Origin: Sodalis ligni | GTDB taxonomy: Bacteria; Pseudomonadota; Gammaproteobacteria; Enterobacterales; Enterobacteriaceae | Direction of reading: 5' to 3' | Assembly (NCBI RefSeq): GCF_016865525.2 | Contig: NZ_CP075169.1 | Location: 2,418,337-2,482,336, forward strand | DNA length: 64,000 nt | In this document: positions 25,597 to 37,030 of the stretch, one piece after another | How positions within the stretch are numbered: the first letter of the stretch is position 1 | Layout of the letters: each line of letters starts with the position of its first letter | The notes under the pieces: generated by a model | What the model saw: only the letters and a program-made list of their open reading frames with translations | The model's database searches: none | What the model was told of the DNA's origin: nothing | Position numbers and translations under genes: made by a program

Positions 25597-26542
25597 AGAA
25601 TTTTGACCTACCTATATCAAGATAATCAAAATAGTCCTTCACGCAGGGCGCGTTCCAAACCAATTTTGGAATCCAGTTAATATATTCTGACAAGCTTTTA
25701 TTGCTTGCAGACCAGTCTTGATGTGTTAATTCACGGATTTTATTGTGGGTTAGCATCGGTTCTTTTCTTGCTAAACGGTTCGATAGCATGCTTACCTCGG
25801 CAATCAGTTTGAGCAAAGGTAAAGGAATCCCGATTAACCGCACTGGACCATTACGCACCGCAGCGCCTATTTCCTGTAGGCGCTGCCAGCTATAACCACC
25901 GGTAATACCGTCGCAGAGTTCAAAGGGATGTGCTTGCGGTTGCTCCACCATTAACCATTGGCTAACGGCTTGCGCTAAATCGCTCACATGCAGGAACGAT
26001 AGCTGTGCTTCCGGCGCACCAAGTCGAAGCAGTACTCCGCGCAATAGCCAGCTAAATAAAGGTTTTAATTCTTTATCGCCCGGCCCATAAACCGCCGTCG
26101 GGCGAAAAATACCCAAAGAAATAGTCGAGGCCATGGTTATTAATTGCTGTTCGGCAACATATTTTGAATTCGCATACCAAGACAGTTCGGGATGGCGGGC
26201 GGCAAGCGAAGACATGAACAAGAAACGCTTGCAACTGCCGCTTTCCTTGGCCGCCTGCATTAGGCTTAAGCTGCCTGTCACATTACAACTGGTAAAGGTT
26301 TCTTCCGTGTGCCCGCGAACTTGACCTGCGCAATGCACGACATGGTCAGCGCCGCTAACCAGTTCTGCGAGAGAATGTTGATCTTCCAGTGCGCCTTGAA
26401 CCCAGGTGAAATGGTCGTTAGTCGACGCCTTACGTGCGGTTCTGGTTAAAGCCCGCACGGTAAAGCCGTGCGAGAGCAGAGTTTCGGCAATGTGCTTACC
26501 AATAACACCTGTCACACCTGTAACTGCAACCGTTCTTGTCAT
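25583..26542 (-). CDS. CerR-like NAD-dependent epimerase/reductase
   Basis: This 319-residue extended SDR has the NAD motif TGVTGVIG (residues 8-15), a catalytic Ser in FMSSLAA (about 111) and the active-site Tyr123 and Lys127 in WYANSK. FRPTAVYGPGD is the family's binding loop. Proteins of this type in sphingolipid clusters (CerR) reduce the 3-keto group of the long-chain base or of oxidised ceramide. The operon position, between the acyl-ACP synthetase and the ACP-Spt pair, supports this. The 5' end was partly duplicated upstream (26577-26729). The frame appears intact. Confidence 0.82.
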   Translation of the reverse strand: MTRTVAVTGVTGVIGKHIAETLLSHGFTVRALTRTARKASTNDHFTWVQGALEDQHSLAELVSGADHVVHCAGQVRGHTEETFTSCNVTGSLSLMQAAKESGSCKRFLFMSSLAARHPELSWYANSKYVAEQQLITMASTISLGIFRPTAVYGPGDKELKPLFSWLLRGVLLRLGAPEAQLSFLHVSDLAQAVSQWLMVEQPQAHPFELCDGITGGYSWQRLQEIGAAVRNGPVRLIGIPLPLLKLIAEVSMLSNRLARKEPMLTHNKIRELTHQDWSASNKSLSEYINWIPKLVWNAPCVKDYFDYLDIGRSKFYAKS

Positions 26543-26576
26543 TGCGCAAAACCTGCTGACCCTATCTGTGAGCTCA

Positions 26577-26729
26577 TTACTCTCCTAAAGTAACGTTTCT
26601 TACCTTGTTGGTTGAGTCTTTACGTGCGGTTCTGGCTAAGTCCCGCACTGTAAAAAACCGTGTGAGCAGATTTTCGGCGATATGCTTACCGATAACACCT
26701 GTTACACCTGTCACTGCAGCCGCTCTCAT
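26577..26729 (-). pseudogene. Diverged partial duplicate of the reductase 5' end
   Basis: A 50-codon open frame starts at ATG 26729, which directly abuts the acyl-ACP synthetase stop (TAATG). It reads MRAAAVTGVTGVIGKHIAE then NLLTRFFTVRDLARTARKD. Residues 1-42 clearly match residues 1-42 of the CerR-like reductase just downstream, with several substitutions. It keeps the NAD glycine motif but has no catalytic part. Probably the true reductase start was duplicated in tandem and then diverged, leaving a coupled peptide between the two genes. Confidence 0.8.
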
Positions 26730-28468
26730 TATTGCGCATAGCCGGTAGTCCCTATCTGCAGGTTGAGCAATTCGGTAAGGTATCGCTTCTTAGCCTCAGC
26801 GCGCGCAGGCTTCCCTGAGGAGGTCCGAGGGATGCTATGCGGCGGCAGTAATTCAATATCCACAGCAACGCCGAACTCGCTTTGAATGCGCGCTGTCAAG
26901 GTATGGATGATTTGCTTGCGACGCTCTTCAGAACTAACCCTGCACTGGATCTGCAAAATAATCTTGGCGCCCTCGTCGTGCTCTTGGGTGGCGACGAAGG
27001 CGATTGCATCCCCCGAGCGGATTTCCGGCTCCGATTCCGCAACATATTCAATATCTTGAGGCCAAATGTTACGGCCACGAATGATAATCAGATCTTTTTT
27101 ACGGCCTGTTATGTAGAGATTTCCGTCAAACAGGTAACCTAAATCACCGGTATCCATCCATCCTGTCGCCTGGATTTGCTGCATTGAAGCAGCATCCCGG
27201 AAATATCCGCTCATTAAGCTGGGGCCTGAAATACAGATGTGGCCCACCTCCCGTTCTCGAAGCGGTGTACCGGTTTCGCTACGGATTTCAATACGATGGC
27301 AGGGAAGCGCCTTGCCGCAATTGACAAAAGTTGCAAAGGCACGGGTGTTTTTGGTAGGCGCTACAGCTTTACCTTCGTACTCCAAAATTTCGCGGTCGAC
27401 CTCGTTGACCTGCGGGCCGGATGCCTGTTCGAAAAAGCTTACCGCAAGCGTATTTTCGGCTAAACCATAGCAGGGCATAAAAGCCTTGCTATCAAAATGG
27501 ACATCGCTGAAATGTTCGCTGAACTGACGGAGCAGCTCTCCCGGAATGGGTTCAGCCCCCACACCAGCCACTCGCCAACTGGAGAGATTGAGTTCGGCCA
27601 GTTCTTTCTCGTTACTGCGGCGTAAGCATAATTCGTAGCCAAATGGCGGAGCAACGGAGATGGTCGCCCGGTTTTTACTGATCAGTTTTAGCCATTGCAG
27701 CGGACGCATTGCAAAATCTTGTGTGCGCAGGTAGTCAACGGATACCTGGGTGGCCACAGGAGTCAGTAGGCAACCTACCAGCCCCATGTCGTGATAAAAG
27801 GGTAACCAAGAGACGCAACGATCACCCGGACGTAACTTGATACCGTCATGGCTGATAACCTGCAGGTTAGCCATAACAGAACGCTGGGTTACTATCACGC
27901 CGCGGGGGAAGCGCGTGCTACCCGACGTATATTGGAGATAGGCAATGTCGTCTGGTGATGGAGGCTGCAGTTCAACATCCTTCTCTGGCAACGCATCTAA
28001 ATCGTCATTGCTAAGGATATGTGCAGGCGGCGCATCGCCGCTGGCGGACCTAATCAGCGGCAGCCATTCATCACCACTGATGATAGCCGCGGGCTTACAG
28101 CTTTTTATCAGACCCTGGAGCTTATCGATATAGGAGGTACGCTGCCCCACCCCCATAGGGATGGCAAGCGGCACCGCGACTAATCCAGCATATTGGCAGG
28201 CAAAAAAAGCTTCAACGAAACCCACACTGGTTTCAGCGATAAGCGCAACACGGTCACCTTTGTTGAGATTCAGCGATAATAGGCGCTTTGCGCCCATGAT
28301 CGCACGGCGTTGTAGCATTCGATATTCCAGCACAGCCACTAGCTGATTACGTCGATCGTAAAAATTCATACCTGTGCTTCCCTGAGCGGCGTAGTCTAAG
28401 GCCTCCACCAGGGATGGGAAGTCTGCAAAGCGCATGGGAAGAGAGTGGGCGGAGCTTGTTTCAAACAT
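26729..28468 (-). CDS. Fatty acyl-AMP ligase / acyl-ACP synthetase
   Basis: This ANL-superfamily adenylating enzyme has 579 residues from ATG 28468; the frame opens at a TTG at 28513. P-loop A3 is YTSGSTRFPRGV. A5 is in CYGLAENT, A7 in GWMDTGDLG and A8 in GRKKDLIIIRGRNIWP. The C-terminal Lys lies in IPRTSSGKPARAEAKK. The insertion-rich N-terminal domain and the GRNIWPQDIE segment are typical of FAAL enzymes that load fatty acyl-AMP onto ACPs rather than CoA. As the first gene of the minus-strand operon with ACP, CerR-like and Spt-like genes, it probably charges that ACP. Confidence 0.88.
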   Translation of the reverse strand: MFETSSAHSLPMRFADFPSLVEALDYAAQGSTGMNFYDRRNQLVAVLEYRMLQRRAIMGAKRLLSLNLNKGDRVALIAETSVGFVEAFFACQYAGLVAVPLAIPMGVGQRTSYIDKLQGLIKSCKPAAIISGDEWLPLIRSASGDAPPAHILSNDDLDALPEKDVELQPPSPDDIAYLQYTSGSTRFPRGVIVTQRSVMANLQVISHDGIKLRPGDRCVSWLPFYHDMGLVGCLLTPVATQVSVDYLRTQDFAMRPLQWLKLISKNRATISVAPPFGYELCLRRSNEKELAELNLSSWRVAGVGAEPIPGELLRQFSEHFSDVHFDSKAFMPCYGLAENTLAVSFFEQASGPQVNEVDREILEYEGKAVAPTKNTRAFATFVNCGKALPCHRIEIRSETGTPLREREVGHICISGPSLMSGYFRDAASMQQIQATGWMDTGDLGYLFDGNLYITGRKKDLIIIRGRNIWPQDIEYVAESEPEIRSGDAIAFVATQEHDEGAKIILQIQCRVSSEERRKQIIHTLTARIQSEFGVAVDIELLPPHSIPRTSSGKPARAEAKKRYLTELLNLQIGTTGYAQ

Positions 28469-29001
28469 ATACAATACAGCCTTAGATTTAAAATCAGCCA
28501 ATAATACAGACAACTAATGATGTGAGAGCGGGAGTCTTTGTAAGCTTTTGTATAAGACATTGTTTTTTTATTTATCATTTTATAGTACCTAATACAAGCT
28601 CCTATTGTAGCAGTATCTTCCAATCTGCTTTAAATTGTGTTATTTCAGTGAAAAAAGCATTAAGTGGTAAAGGATGGCAATGTATATCCAGATAATGTCA
28701 AAAGGCATATAGAATGCGTTGAGAGGATCTGGCTTGCGCGGCTCTGAAACTCAATAATGCCAAGCATAATATGCCTAGCGCAAGGATAAACGTACTTGCC
28801 ATCACATTTTCAGCAGGTTCGGTAGGTGGGGATCAAAATATAACAGGGATTCTTTTGACTGGGCTTCGCTAAGGTAATAATTGCTTTTTTGTCCTTACGA
28901 GCTCCTTAGGGAAGAATTAGCCATCAAGAGAGCACAGACTGGATAATATATGCCGGTTTATTGTGCTTTTTTCAGTAAATTCTAGAGATTTAAGGGTGTT
29001 T
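28469..29001. other. AT-rich divergent intergenic region
   Basis: This separates the acyl-ACP synthetase operon (minus) from the bCerS-like gene (plus). A possible small membrane-protein relic lies at 28640-28802 (separate entry). Otherwise the DNA is AT-rich, with promoter-like stretches in both directions that I cannot resolve. Confidence 0.4.
28640..28802 (-). pseudogene. Possible small two-helix membrane protein, frameshifted
   Basis: From ATG 28802 the frame reads MASTFILALGILCLALLSF then RAAQARSSQRILYAF and stops. One added base near the TTTT continues it as DIIWIYIAILYHLMLFSLK to a stop at 28640. Two hydrophobic helices flanking a basic loop would give a protein of about 54 residues. 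The ATG overlaps a preceding stop (TGATG), hinting at an earlier gene whose start I cannot find. Evidence is limited to hydrophobicity and the coherent repair. Confidence 0.3.
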
Positions 29002-30124
29002 ATGGTCCGCATTGAAAAATCATGGACAAGCGTGGGCTTAAGGCATTCATCGCTTTTCCTTCTTCACTATATCGCGATGATCCAAATTGGATTGAACCCT
29101 TGTATCTCGAGCGTGCAGAGCATCTTTCTCACAAAAATCCAGGTACTAAACATATCGAATGGCAAGCGTGGGTAGCTAAAAAGGGGATAAGATTGTCGGG
29201 CGGATAACCGCTCAAATCGATACCTTGCACCGCGAACTTTATGGTGAGGATACCGGGCATTTTGGGATGATTGATGCCATCGATGATCAAGAAGTATTCA
29301 GTGCGCTATTTGCTGCTGCAGAAGAATGGTTGCAGTCTAAAGGAGCACGAAAAATCACCGGGCCGTTCAGTCTTAATATTAACCAGGAAAGCGGCTTGCT
29401 GGTTGATGGGTTTGATACTCCTCCGTCTGCATTAATGACGCACGGCAAGCCTTATTATGCCGCGGGTGTGGAGCAGCAAGGATATGCGCAAGGCATTGAT
29501 TTGCTGGCCTACTGGATGCAGCTTGCAAGCCTGCATTTTCCTCCTGTATTAATCAAGCTTATGGAGCAAGCGCGCAAAAAGGTGACCATCCGCCGGCTCA
29601 ATCGTAAGCATTTTAGTGAGGAAATGCAGATTCTGCGTCAGATCTTCAACTCTGGCTGGCAGAACAACTGGGGATTTGTACCCTTTACCGAGCTTGAGTT
29701 TGCCACCATGGGGGAGCAACTAAAGTTCTTGGTGCCGGACGACATGATTTATATTGCCGAGATAGACGCCGTTCCTTGTGCCTTTATTGTTGGTTTGCCA
29801 AATATCAATGAGGCTATCGCAGATTTAGATGGGCGTTTACTCCCCTTTGGCTGGGCGAAGCTATTATGGCGTCTGAAAGTTCGTGGTGTACGTACCGCCA
29901 GAGTGCCCTTGATGGGGGTTCGCCAAGAGTACCAATTCAGTCGTCTGGGGCCGGTTATGGCGCTGCTGTTGATTGAGGCGCTACGTGACTCCTTTGCGAA
30001 GCGGAATATCGATGCTTTAGAGATGTCTTGGATCCTAGAGTCTAATGCCGGCATGCGGACGATATTGGAGCGGATTGGTGCGATTCCCTATAAGCGTTAT
30101 CGTTTGTACGAAAAGCAGCTTTAA
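29002..30124 (+). pseudogene. bCerS-like N-acyltransferase, two frameshifts near the N-terminus
   Basis: With two single-base repairs (around 29018-29022 and at the GGGG run 29183-29186) the gene gives a protein of about 374 residues. It begins MVRIEKSW, DKRGLKAFIAFPSSLYRDD, PNWIEPL, then KIVGRITAQIDTLH and IDAIDDQEVFSALFAAAEEW. The YRDDPNW...GRI pattern and the GNAT-like C-terminal half match the bacterial ceramide synthase family (bCerS), which N-acylates the sphingoid base. The C-terminal 300 residues are open from 29225. It diverges from the acyl-ACP synthetase operon. AAGGG precedes the ATG. Other GNAT acyltransferases are conceivable, but the neighbourhood makes ceramide synthase the best call. 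Confidence 0.75.
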
Positions 30125-30374
30125 CCCGGCGTATAGGCGTCGTCTTGTCCTTGAGGGCTTCACGTAGATGAGAAGGGCTGGCGCGTAAGGTGCCCGCCTT
30201 GCCCCTGGGAACGTCTAGCCTGGGGTGCCTTTGGCCGGTTGTAAGTCAACGCTGGCAAGTGAACGGCGATTTAATAGGTTATGTGTAATGTTTTTGTCGC
30301 TAAACATTAGCATATCTAATCGGTTGTCATGAGATAACGCCCGTTCGCTTTCGTTTTTATAAGAGCAAAAATTC

Positions 30375-30734
30375 ATGACATTTGAGAAGAAGAAAGGCAT
30401 CAAACGATTAATAAGCAGTATAAATAACTCGCTGGCTGGGTTTGCTGATGCTTTGCTAACGGAAGATGCGTTTCGCCAGTTGTTTATTATTAACTCAGTA
30501 TTAGTGATCATCGCATTTTTTTTGGACGTTACAAAGATAGAGCGCTTATTCTTAATTTCCAGCTGTTTTCTTTTACTGGTGGTTGAGTTACTTAACACAG
30601 CTATCGAAACCGTGGTAGATCGTGTTTCCTTGGATTTACATCCCCTATCAAAGCGGGCAAAAGATTTGGGTGGCGCGGCGCAGTTAGTAACAGTAGTGAT
30701 GACGATAATAATTTGGTTAATTATTATTTTTTGA
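30375..30734 (+). CDS. dgkA: DgkA-type lipid kinase
   Basis: This 119-residue inner-membrane protein has three helices and the prokaryotic diacylglycerol kinase signature ELLNTAIETVVDRVS. Glu71, Asn74 and Glu78 match the catalytic Glu69, Asn72 and Glu76 of E. coli DgkA, and SKRAKDLGGAAQ follows. It phosphorylates diacylglycerol and is known in the family to accept ceramide poorly. Its position 250 bases after the bCerS-like gene suggests a possible ceramide or sphingoid kinase role (inference). The housekeeping dgkA of enterics normally neighbours plsB/lexA, not seen here, so this is probably an accessory copy. Confidence 0.88.
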   Translation: MTFEKKKGIKRLISSINNSLAGFADALLTEDAFRQLFIINSVLVIIAFFLDVTKIERLFLISSCFLLLVVELLNTAIETVVDRVSLDLHPLSKRAKDLGGAAQLVTVVMTIIIWLIIIF

Positions 30735-30778
30735 TGCTTATGGAGTCCACACTGCAGTGTACGGCAAAAGCAATGTGG

Positions 30779-31534
30779 TTACGCGATGGCTTTATCCCTG
30801 CGCCGAGAGGCTACGGCAACTGAAGATATGGCATCCAATGCTTTTTCCAGCACCTCGCTGTAGGGCGCTCTGGCATCCAGATCGAGTATTTTTGAGCCAT
30901 TGTACCGAAGCTTGACCATGACGCCGATTTTATCCCGCAGTTCCTCGTAACTATGGTCCGGTTTACGCGAAAAGGCGGTGCCGACATCAATATCAAGGCG
31001 AATGATTAATTCGGGGCGGCATAACGCCATCTGCTGATACAATCGCCGCTCGCGAGCCGCTAAACGCGTCATCAGCCAGCCCGCTACGCGCTCCACGCCA
31101 ATGCCGGGCCCATCATAATAAAACCCTGAAACCTCTGCCTGCGGATAGCGATCGCTGATAACCAACACGCCGCTCTGGGCCAGACGCTGTACCTTGCGTA
31201 GATTAGCCGCACGAAACAGTGAGAACCCGTACATGATCAACGCAGCCCAGAGCGCCGGAGACTTGCTGCTCATGTTCTGAGTCTTCCCGGACTTGGCGGC
31301 CAGGCGCCGCTCGAGCCATACGCCAATCAAAGGCAGATGTTTGATTTTATCGCCGGTCTCACCGGAGAGGAGCCCTAAGTAACGACGCTCGGTCACCCAA
31401 TGTGTCCGCAGATGTTTTTCCAGGTCCGCGGTCAGTGTCGATTTACCCGTGCCGTCACAGCCCACTACCGCAACAAGCCCGGCAATATAGGCCGGGGAAG
31501 GTTCGTTTGTTGTATTCAAGCTATCTGTTTGCAT
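30779..31534 (-). CDS. P-loop (thymidylate-kinase-like) kinase, copy 1
   Basis: This 251-residue cytoplasmic protein has Walker A GCDGTGKST (residues 25-33). The DRYPQAEVSGFYYDGPG segment resembles the thymidylate-kinase DRY motif. It also has the shared RKPDHSYEELRDKI motif (about 205-218) and the ending KILDLDARAP. TMK enzymes phosphorylate dTMP, but these proteins diverge strongly, lack the LID Arg pattern and occur as three paralogues here. In Caulobacter-type sphingolipid loci a P-loop kinase phosphorylates ceramide, so lipid or head-group phosphorylation is one possibility (inference). It is convergent with dgkA. Confidence 0.75.
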   Translation of the reverse strand: MQTDSLNTTNEPSPAYIAGLVAVVGCDGTGKSTLTADLEKHLRTHWVTERRYLGLLSGETGDKIKHLPLIGVWLERRLAAKSGKTQNMSSKSPALWAALIMYGFSLFRAANLRKVQRLAQSGVLVISDRYPQAEVSGFYYDGPGIGVERVAGWLMTRLAARERRLYQQMALCRPELIIRLDIDVGTAFSRKPDHSYEELRDKIGVMVKLRYNGSKILDLDARAPYSEVLEKALDAISSVAVASRRRDKAIA

Positions 31535-31578
31535 TTATTTCAATATATTAAAAGGTAGTCATAAGCCGAAACCCGTGA

Positions 31579-32296
31579 CTACGAAAGAGAGGTCCGAATC
31601 GCACGTAACGACTCGTCAAGAATTTCACTCGCCGGCGCTCGGCCATCTAAGTCAAGAATCTTCGCGCCATTAAAAGTAAGGTGCGGTATGACGGTAATCT
31701 TCTCACGTAAAACGGAGATCTTGTGATCAGGCTTGCGCGAATGCGCCGTTTGTTCATCAATATCCAGCCGAATCAATAACAGTGGCTGATAAGAGGCCAT
31801 CCACCGGTAGAGTTTTTGCTCATGTTTTCTCAGCGCGCGCACCCAACCGTTACCACCAACCGTTTTTGCCAGCTGCGGACCATCAAAGCGAAACCCGGCC
31901 ACTTCAGCTTGCGGGTAACGATCTGTAATCAGCAAATGCCCCTGTTGACTCTTCGCCAGCATTCGCCGGAATTTGTAGGCTCGCCAATAAGACAGTAGAA
32001 AGATCACCAGCGCCGTTACATTGCCTGGGGGTGTCGATGGATTATCATGTACCCGCTCAGACTTCGCCAGCAGATAGCGGCCAAAGGAAGCGCCAATAAC
32101 GGGTAGGCTGCTGATCCATTCGCCTATGCGTCCCGACGACTGCCCAAGATAAAACAATTCCGTCGAGCTTTGGCCTTGGGAAGAGGTGGCTTACCAGACT
32201 GGCGGCTAAAGTCGATTTACCGGAACCATCACAACCCGTTATTGCTATCACTCGCAGCGGAGCATTATTGGCAGGAGGGCTAATCTGTTGACTCAC
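31579..32296 (-). pseudogene. P-loop (thymidylate-kinase-like) kinase, copy 2, frameshifted
   Basis: This is a paralogue of the copies at 30779 and 32447. From a GTG at 32296 the first frame has Walker A GCDGSGKST and runs to SLVSHLFP. The rest (QGQSSTELFYLGQ, DRYPQAEVAGFRFDGPQ, SRKPDHKISVLREKI) continues in a second frame to 31579. One extra C in the CCC run near 32180-32184 (or two missing bases) explains the break. Copies 1 and 2 share the same strand and are only 44 bases apart. Confidence 0.75.
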
Positions 32297-32446
32297 ATCA
32301 AAAATCCAATATCTAAAAAATCTATTGTATGCTAATCCTTCCTGGGTTCAAGATATTTGTTCCACTTGGCCGTAACAACAACTAATAGCGATTTTCCCCT
32401 TTTCAAACGATATATTCCTGGGGATTTCTAAATAAGAGAGTGTTTT

Positions 32447-33172
32447 ATGCATTCAAAACTCCCACCGATCATAGCGGTTATTGGCAGCGATGGTTCCGGA
32501 AAATCCACTGTCTGCGAACATCTTATTGACTATGTAAAAAAATATGGGCCCGCGGCAAGGGTTCACTTGGGTAAACAAGCAGGAAATGTCGCCCGTGCGA
32601 TGGTGAAGCTCCCCGTTTTAGGTAATTCCCTAGGCAAGTCTATTGAAGTTAATAAGGCCAATATAACCAAGTCTCTTCCCGGCCCGCTGCCTGCCTTGGT
32701 CATCATGTCTTTCGTGCTGCGGCGATTATTGCGCTTTCGTCGCATGCTGGCTTTTCGTCGGCGCGGGCTACTGATCTTGACCGATCGTTTTCCACAGGTG
32801 CAAATCCCGGGTGGTTATGATGGCACGGTACTTCCGGCCAATGCGCCGGGCAGCCGCTTTGTTACCTGGCTGGCGGGCCGCGAACGTGCTGCTTTTCGAT
32901 GGATGGCCGGCCATAAGCCGGATTTGGTGCTAAAACTGAATGTTGATCTTGAAGTTGCCTGCGCCCGCAAGCCCGATCATCGACAAGAATCCCTTGCCAA
33001 AAAAATTGCCGTTACTCCGCTGCTGACTTTCGAAGGCGCCCAAATTGTCGATATCGACGCCAATAAGTCCCTTGATGAAGTGTTTTGCGCCGCTGAAGAG
33101 GCCGTATCGAAGTTTATGGCATCGCGTGGATATAGCTATGTTGACGAAGGTAAGCCCGCCGTCAACCCATAG
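32447..33172 (+). CDS. P-loop (thymidylate-kinase-like) kinase, copy 3
   Basis: This is the intact 241-residue third paralogue, divergent from copy 2. Walker [10 protein letters not shown] is at residues 13-21. [19 protein letters not shown] corresponds to the DRY segment. [15 protein letters not shown] and [10 protein letters not shown] match the other two copies. AAGAGAG lies before the ATG. The order of conserved blocks is the same in all three, so local duplication followed by divergence is likely. The substrate is unknown. See copy 1 for the lipid-kinase idea. Confidence 0.75.
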   Translation: MHSKLPPIIAVIGSDGSGKSTVCEHLIDYVKKYGPAARVHLGKQAGNVARAMVKLPVLGNSLGKSIEVNKANITKSLPGPLPALVIMSFVLRRLLRFRRMLAFRRRGLLILTDRFPQVQIPGGYDGTVLPANAPGSRFVTWLAGRERAAFRWMAGHKPDLVLKLNVDLEVACARKPDHRQESLAKKIAVTPLLTFEGAQIVDIDANKSLDEVFCAAEEAVSKFMASRGYSYVDEGKPAVNP

Positions 33173-33227
33173 CCATTATCCACTCCCGCAGGAACCGACG
33201 TTTCCATTAGGCATGATTGTGCGGCGA

Positions 33228-33869
33228 TTAGTACCAAGACGGCTTGTCACCATCGGTGCCCGGCTTGTTAATGCCCACGGAGGCCCGCACGTCGCGCGTC
33301 GGATCTTGCGCCAGTTTCACGACAAGATCGGCAACGCTCTGGCGGGAGACTTCGGTACCCTTGAATGGCTCCCCCTTCTGGGTGAGCTCATAATCCACCT
33401 CGTCGCTGTCGGTCAGCCAGGCTGGCCGCACAATCGTGAAGTCGAGCTTCGAGGACTCGATAACCTTGGCGGCTGCGCTGTAGGGTTCGAGATAGCCGTC
33501 ATCGAGCATTTCATGGTTCCACCTGCCGAATGCGCCTGGGACCTCGTCATAGATACCCAGGGTTGAGATCCAGATCAGACGCCCTACGCCCGCAGCTTCA
33601 AGCGCCTCGACCACCGATTTGGCCTGCTCCTCGATATTGTCGCCCGCCAGATTGGCGTAAACGACGTCTTGTCCTCGTGCCACTTCCTGCAAATGGCGCG
33701 TGTCCGTGACATCGCCTTCGATGACTTCAACACTATCGCCCGCAAGCTTCTGCAGACGTCCCGACTTTCGCAGATAGAGTGTAAGAATGACACCTTCCTG
33801 CCCGAGAAACTGATGGATCGCGTGCCGCGCTATCTTTCCGGCAGCACCAAGAACGAGAATCTTGCTCAT
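33228..33869 (-). CDS. Atypical SDR / NAD(P)H-binding protein
   Basis: From ATG 33869 the protein has 213 residues beginning MSKILVLGAAGKIARHAIHQ, with the glycine motif GAAGKIA of NmrA/SDR_a5-type NAD(P)H-binding proteins. GDVTDTRHL, VYANLAGDN, WISTLGIYDEVPG and FTIVRPAWLTD follow the family's strand order. AGGAG is close to the ATG (GGAGCCCGTC). The frame extends upstream to 33959 but without start support. Such proteins act as quinone reductases or redox sensors, and nothing nearby fixes the role. It is higher in GC than the preceding island. Confidence 0.82.
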   Translation of the reverse strand: MSKILVLGAAGKIARHAIHQFLGQEGVILTLYLRKSGRLQKLAGDSVEVIEGDVTDTRHLQEVARGQDVVYANLAGDNIEEQAKSVVEALEAAGVGRLIWISTLGIYDEVPGAFGRWNHEMLDDGYLEPYSAAAKVIESSKLDFTIVRPAWLTDSDEVDYELTQKGEPFKGTEVSRQSVADLVVKLAQDPTRDVRASVGINKPGTDGDKPSWY

Positions 33870-36490
<2,621 letters not shown>

Positions 36491-36532
36491 GCGGCATTGA
36501 CCGGTTGCAAAGACTGAAATCACCACGCAAAT

Positions 36533-36560
36533 AGCCCGCGTCAGGGAACTGAGGCGGGCT
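36533..36560. terminator. Possible terminator after katG
   Basis: AGCCCGC and GCGGGCT form a 7-bp GC-rich stem with a 14-base loop, 42 bases after the katG stop. There is no T run on either side. Confidence 0.35.
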
Positions 36561-36665
36561 GAGCTTGTTGACAATATGTCCCGCCTTCTTGACTCCGGGT
36601 ATATTTGTCAGCAGTCTGAGCCTGCCGTTAAATGTGTAGTGGACGATGAGCGGCATTTGCTGATA

Positions 36666-36685
36666 TACTGTTTATAATTACAGTA
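36666..36685. promoter_or_regulatory. LexA (SOS) box
   Basis: TACTGTTTATAATTACAGTA matches the 20-base enteric LexA consensus at 17 positions, with both CTGT and ACAG ends perfect. It ends 12 bases before the yebG start. Confidence 0.92.
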
Positions 36686-36697
36686 TTGGAGGCGGTT

Positions 36698-37030
36698 ATG
36701 GCTATTGAAATAAAATATGTGGTCGTCAGAAAGGGTGAAGAGAAAATGACATTTGCCAGTAAGAAAGAAGCTGAGGCCTACGACAAGATGCTTGATATGG
36801 CTGAAGCGTTCAGCGACTGGCTGTTGAACAGCGGGATGCAGCTGGATGAAACGCAGGCTGAAAATCTGGGTCTCTATCTGGCCGAGCATAAAGATAATGT
36901 TCAGCATATCCTGCGTACCAGCAAATTGCCGGAAGCCGCCGGCGCTCAGGCTCCTTCAGATGAACCGGAAAGCATGGATGCCGATGCTGATGCCGGCACA
37001 AAAAAGATCAGGGCGGTGAAAGCAGCCTGA
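36698..37030 (+). CDS. yebG: YebG family SOS-induced protein
   Basis: This 110-residue protein begins MAIEIKYVVVRKGEEKMTF and continues FASKKEAEAYDKMLDMAEA, the YebG family signature. The variable Ala/Asp-rich tail ends KKIRAVKAA. GGAGG (36688-36692) fixes the ATG at 36698 rather than the in-frame ATG at 36686, which would lie immediately after the LexA box. The strong LexA site predicts induction by DNA damage, as known for E. coli yebG. Its biochemical role is not established. Confidence 0.9.
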   Translation: MAIEIKYVVVRKGEEKMTFASKKEAEAYDKMLDMAEAFSDWLLNSGMQLDETQAENLGLYLAEHKDNVQHILRTSKLPEAAGAQAPSDEPESMDADADAGTKKIRAVKAA

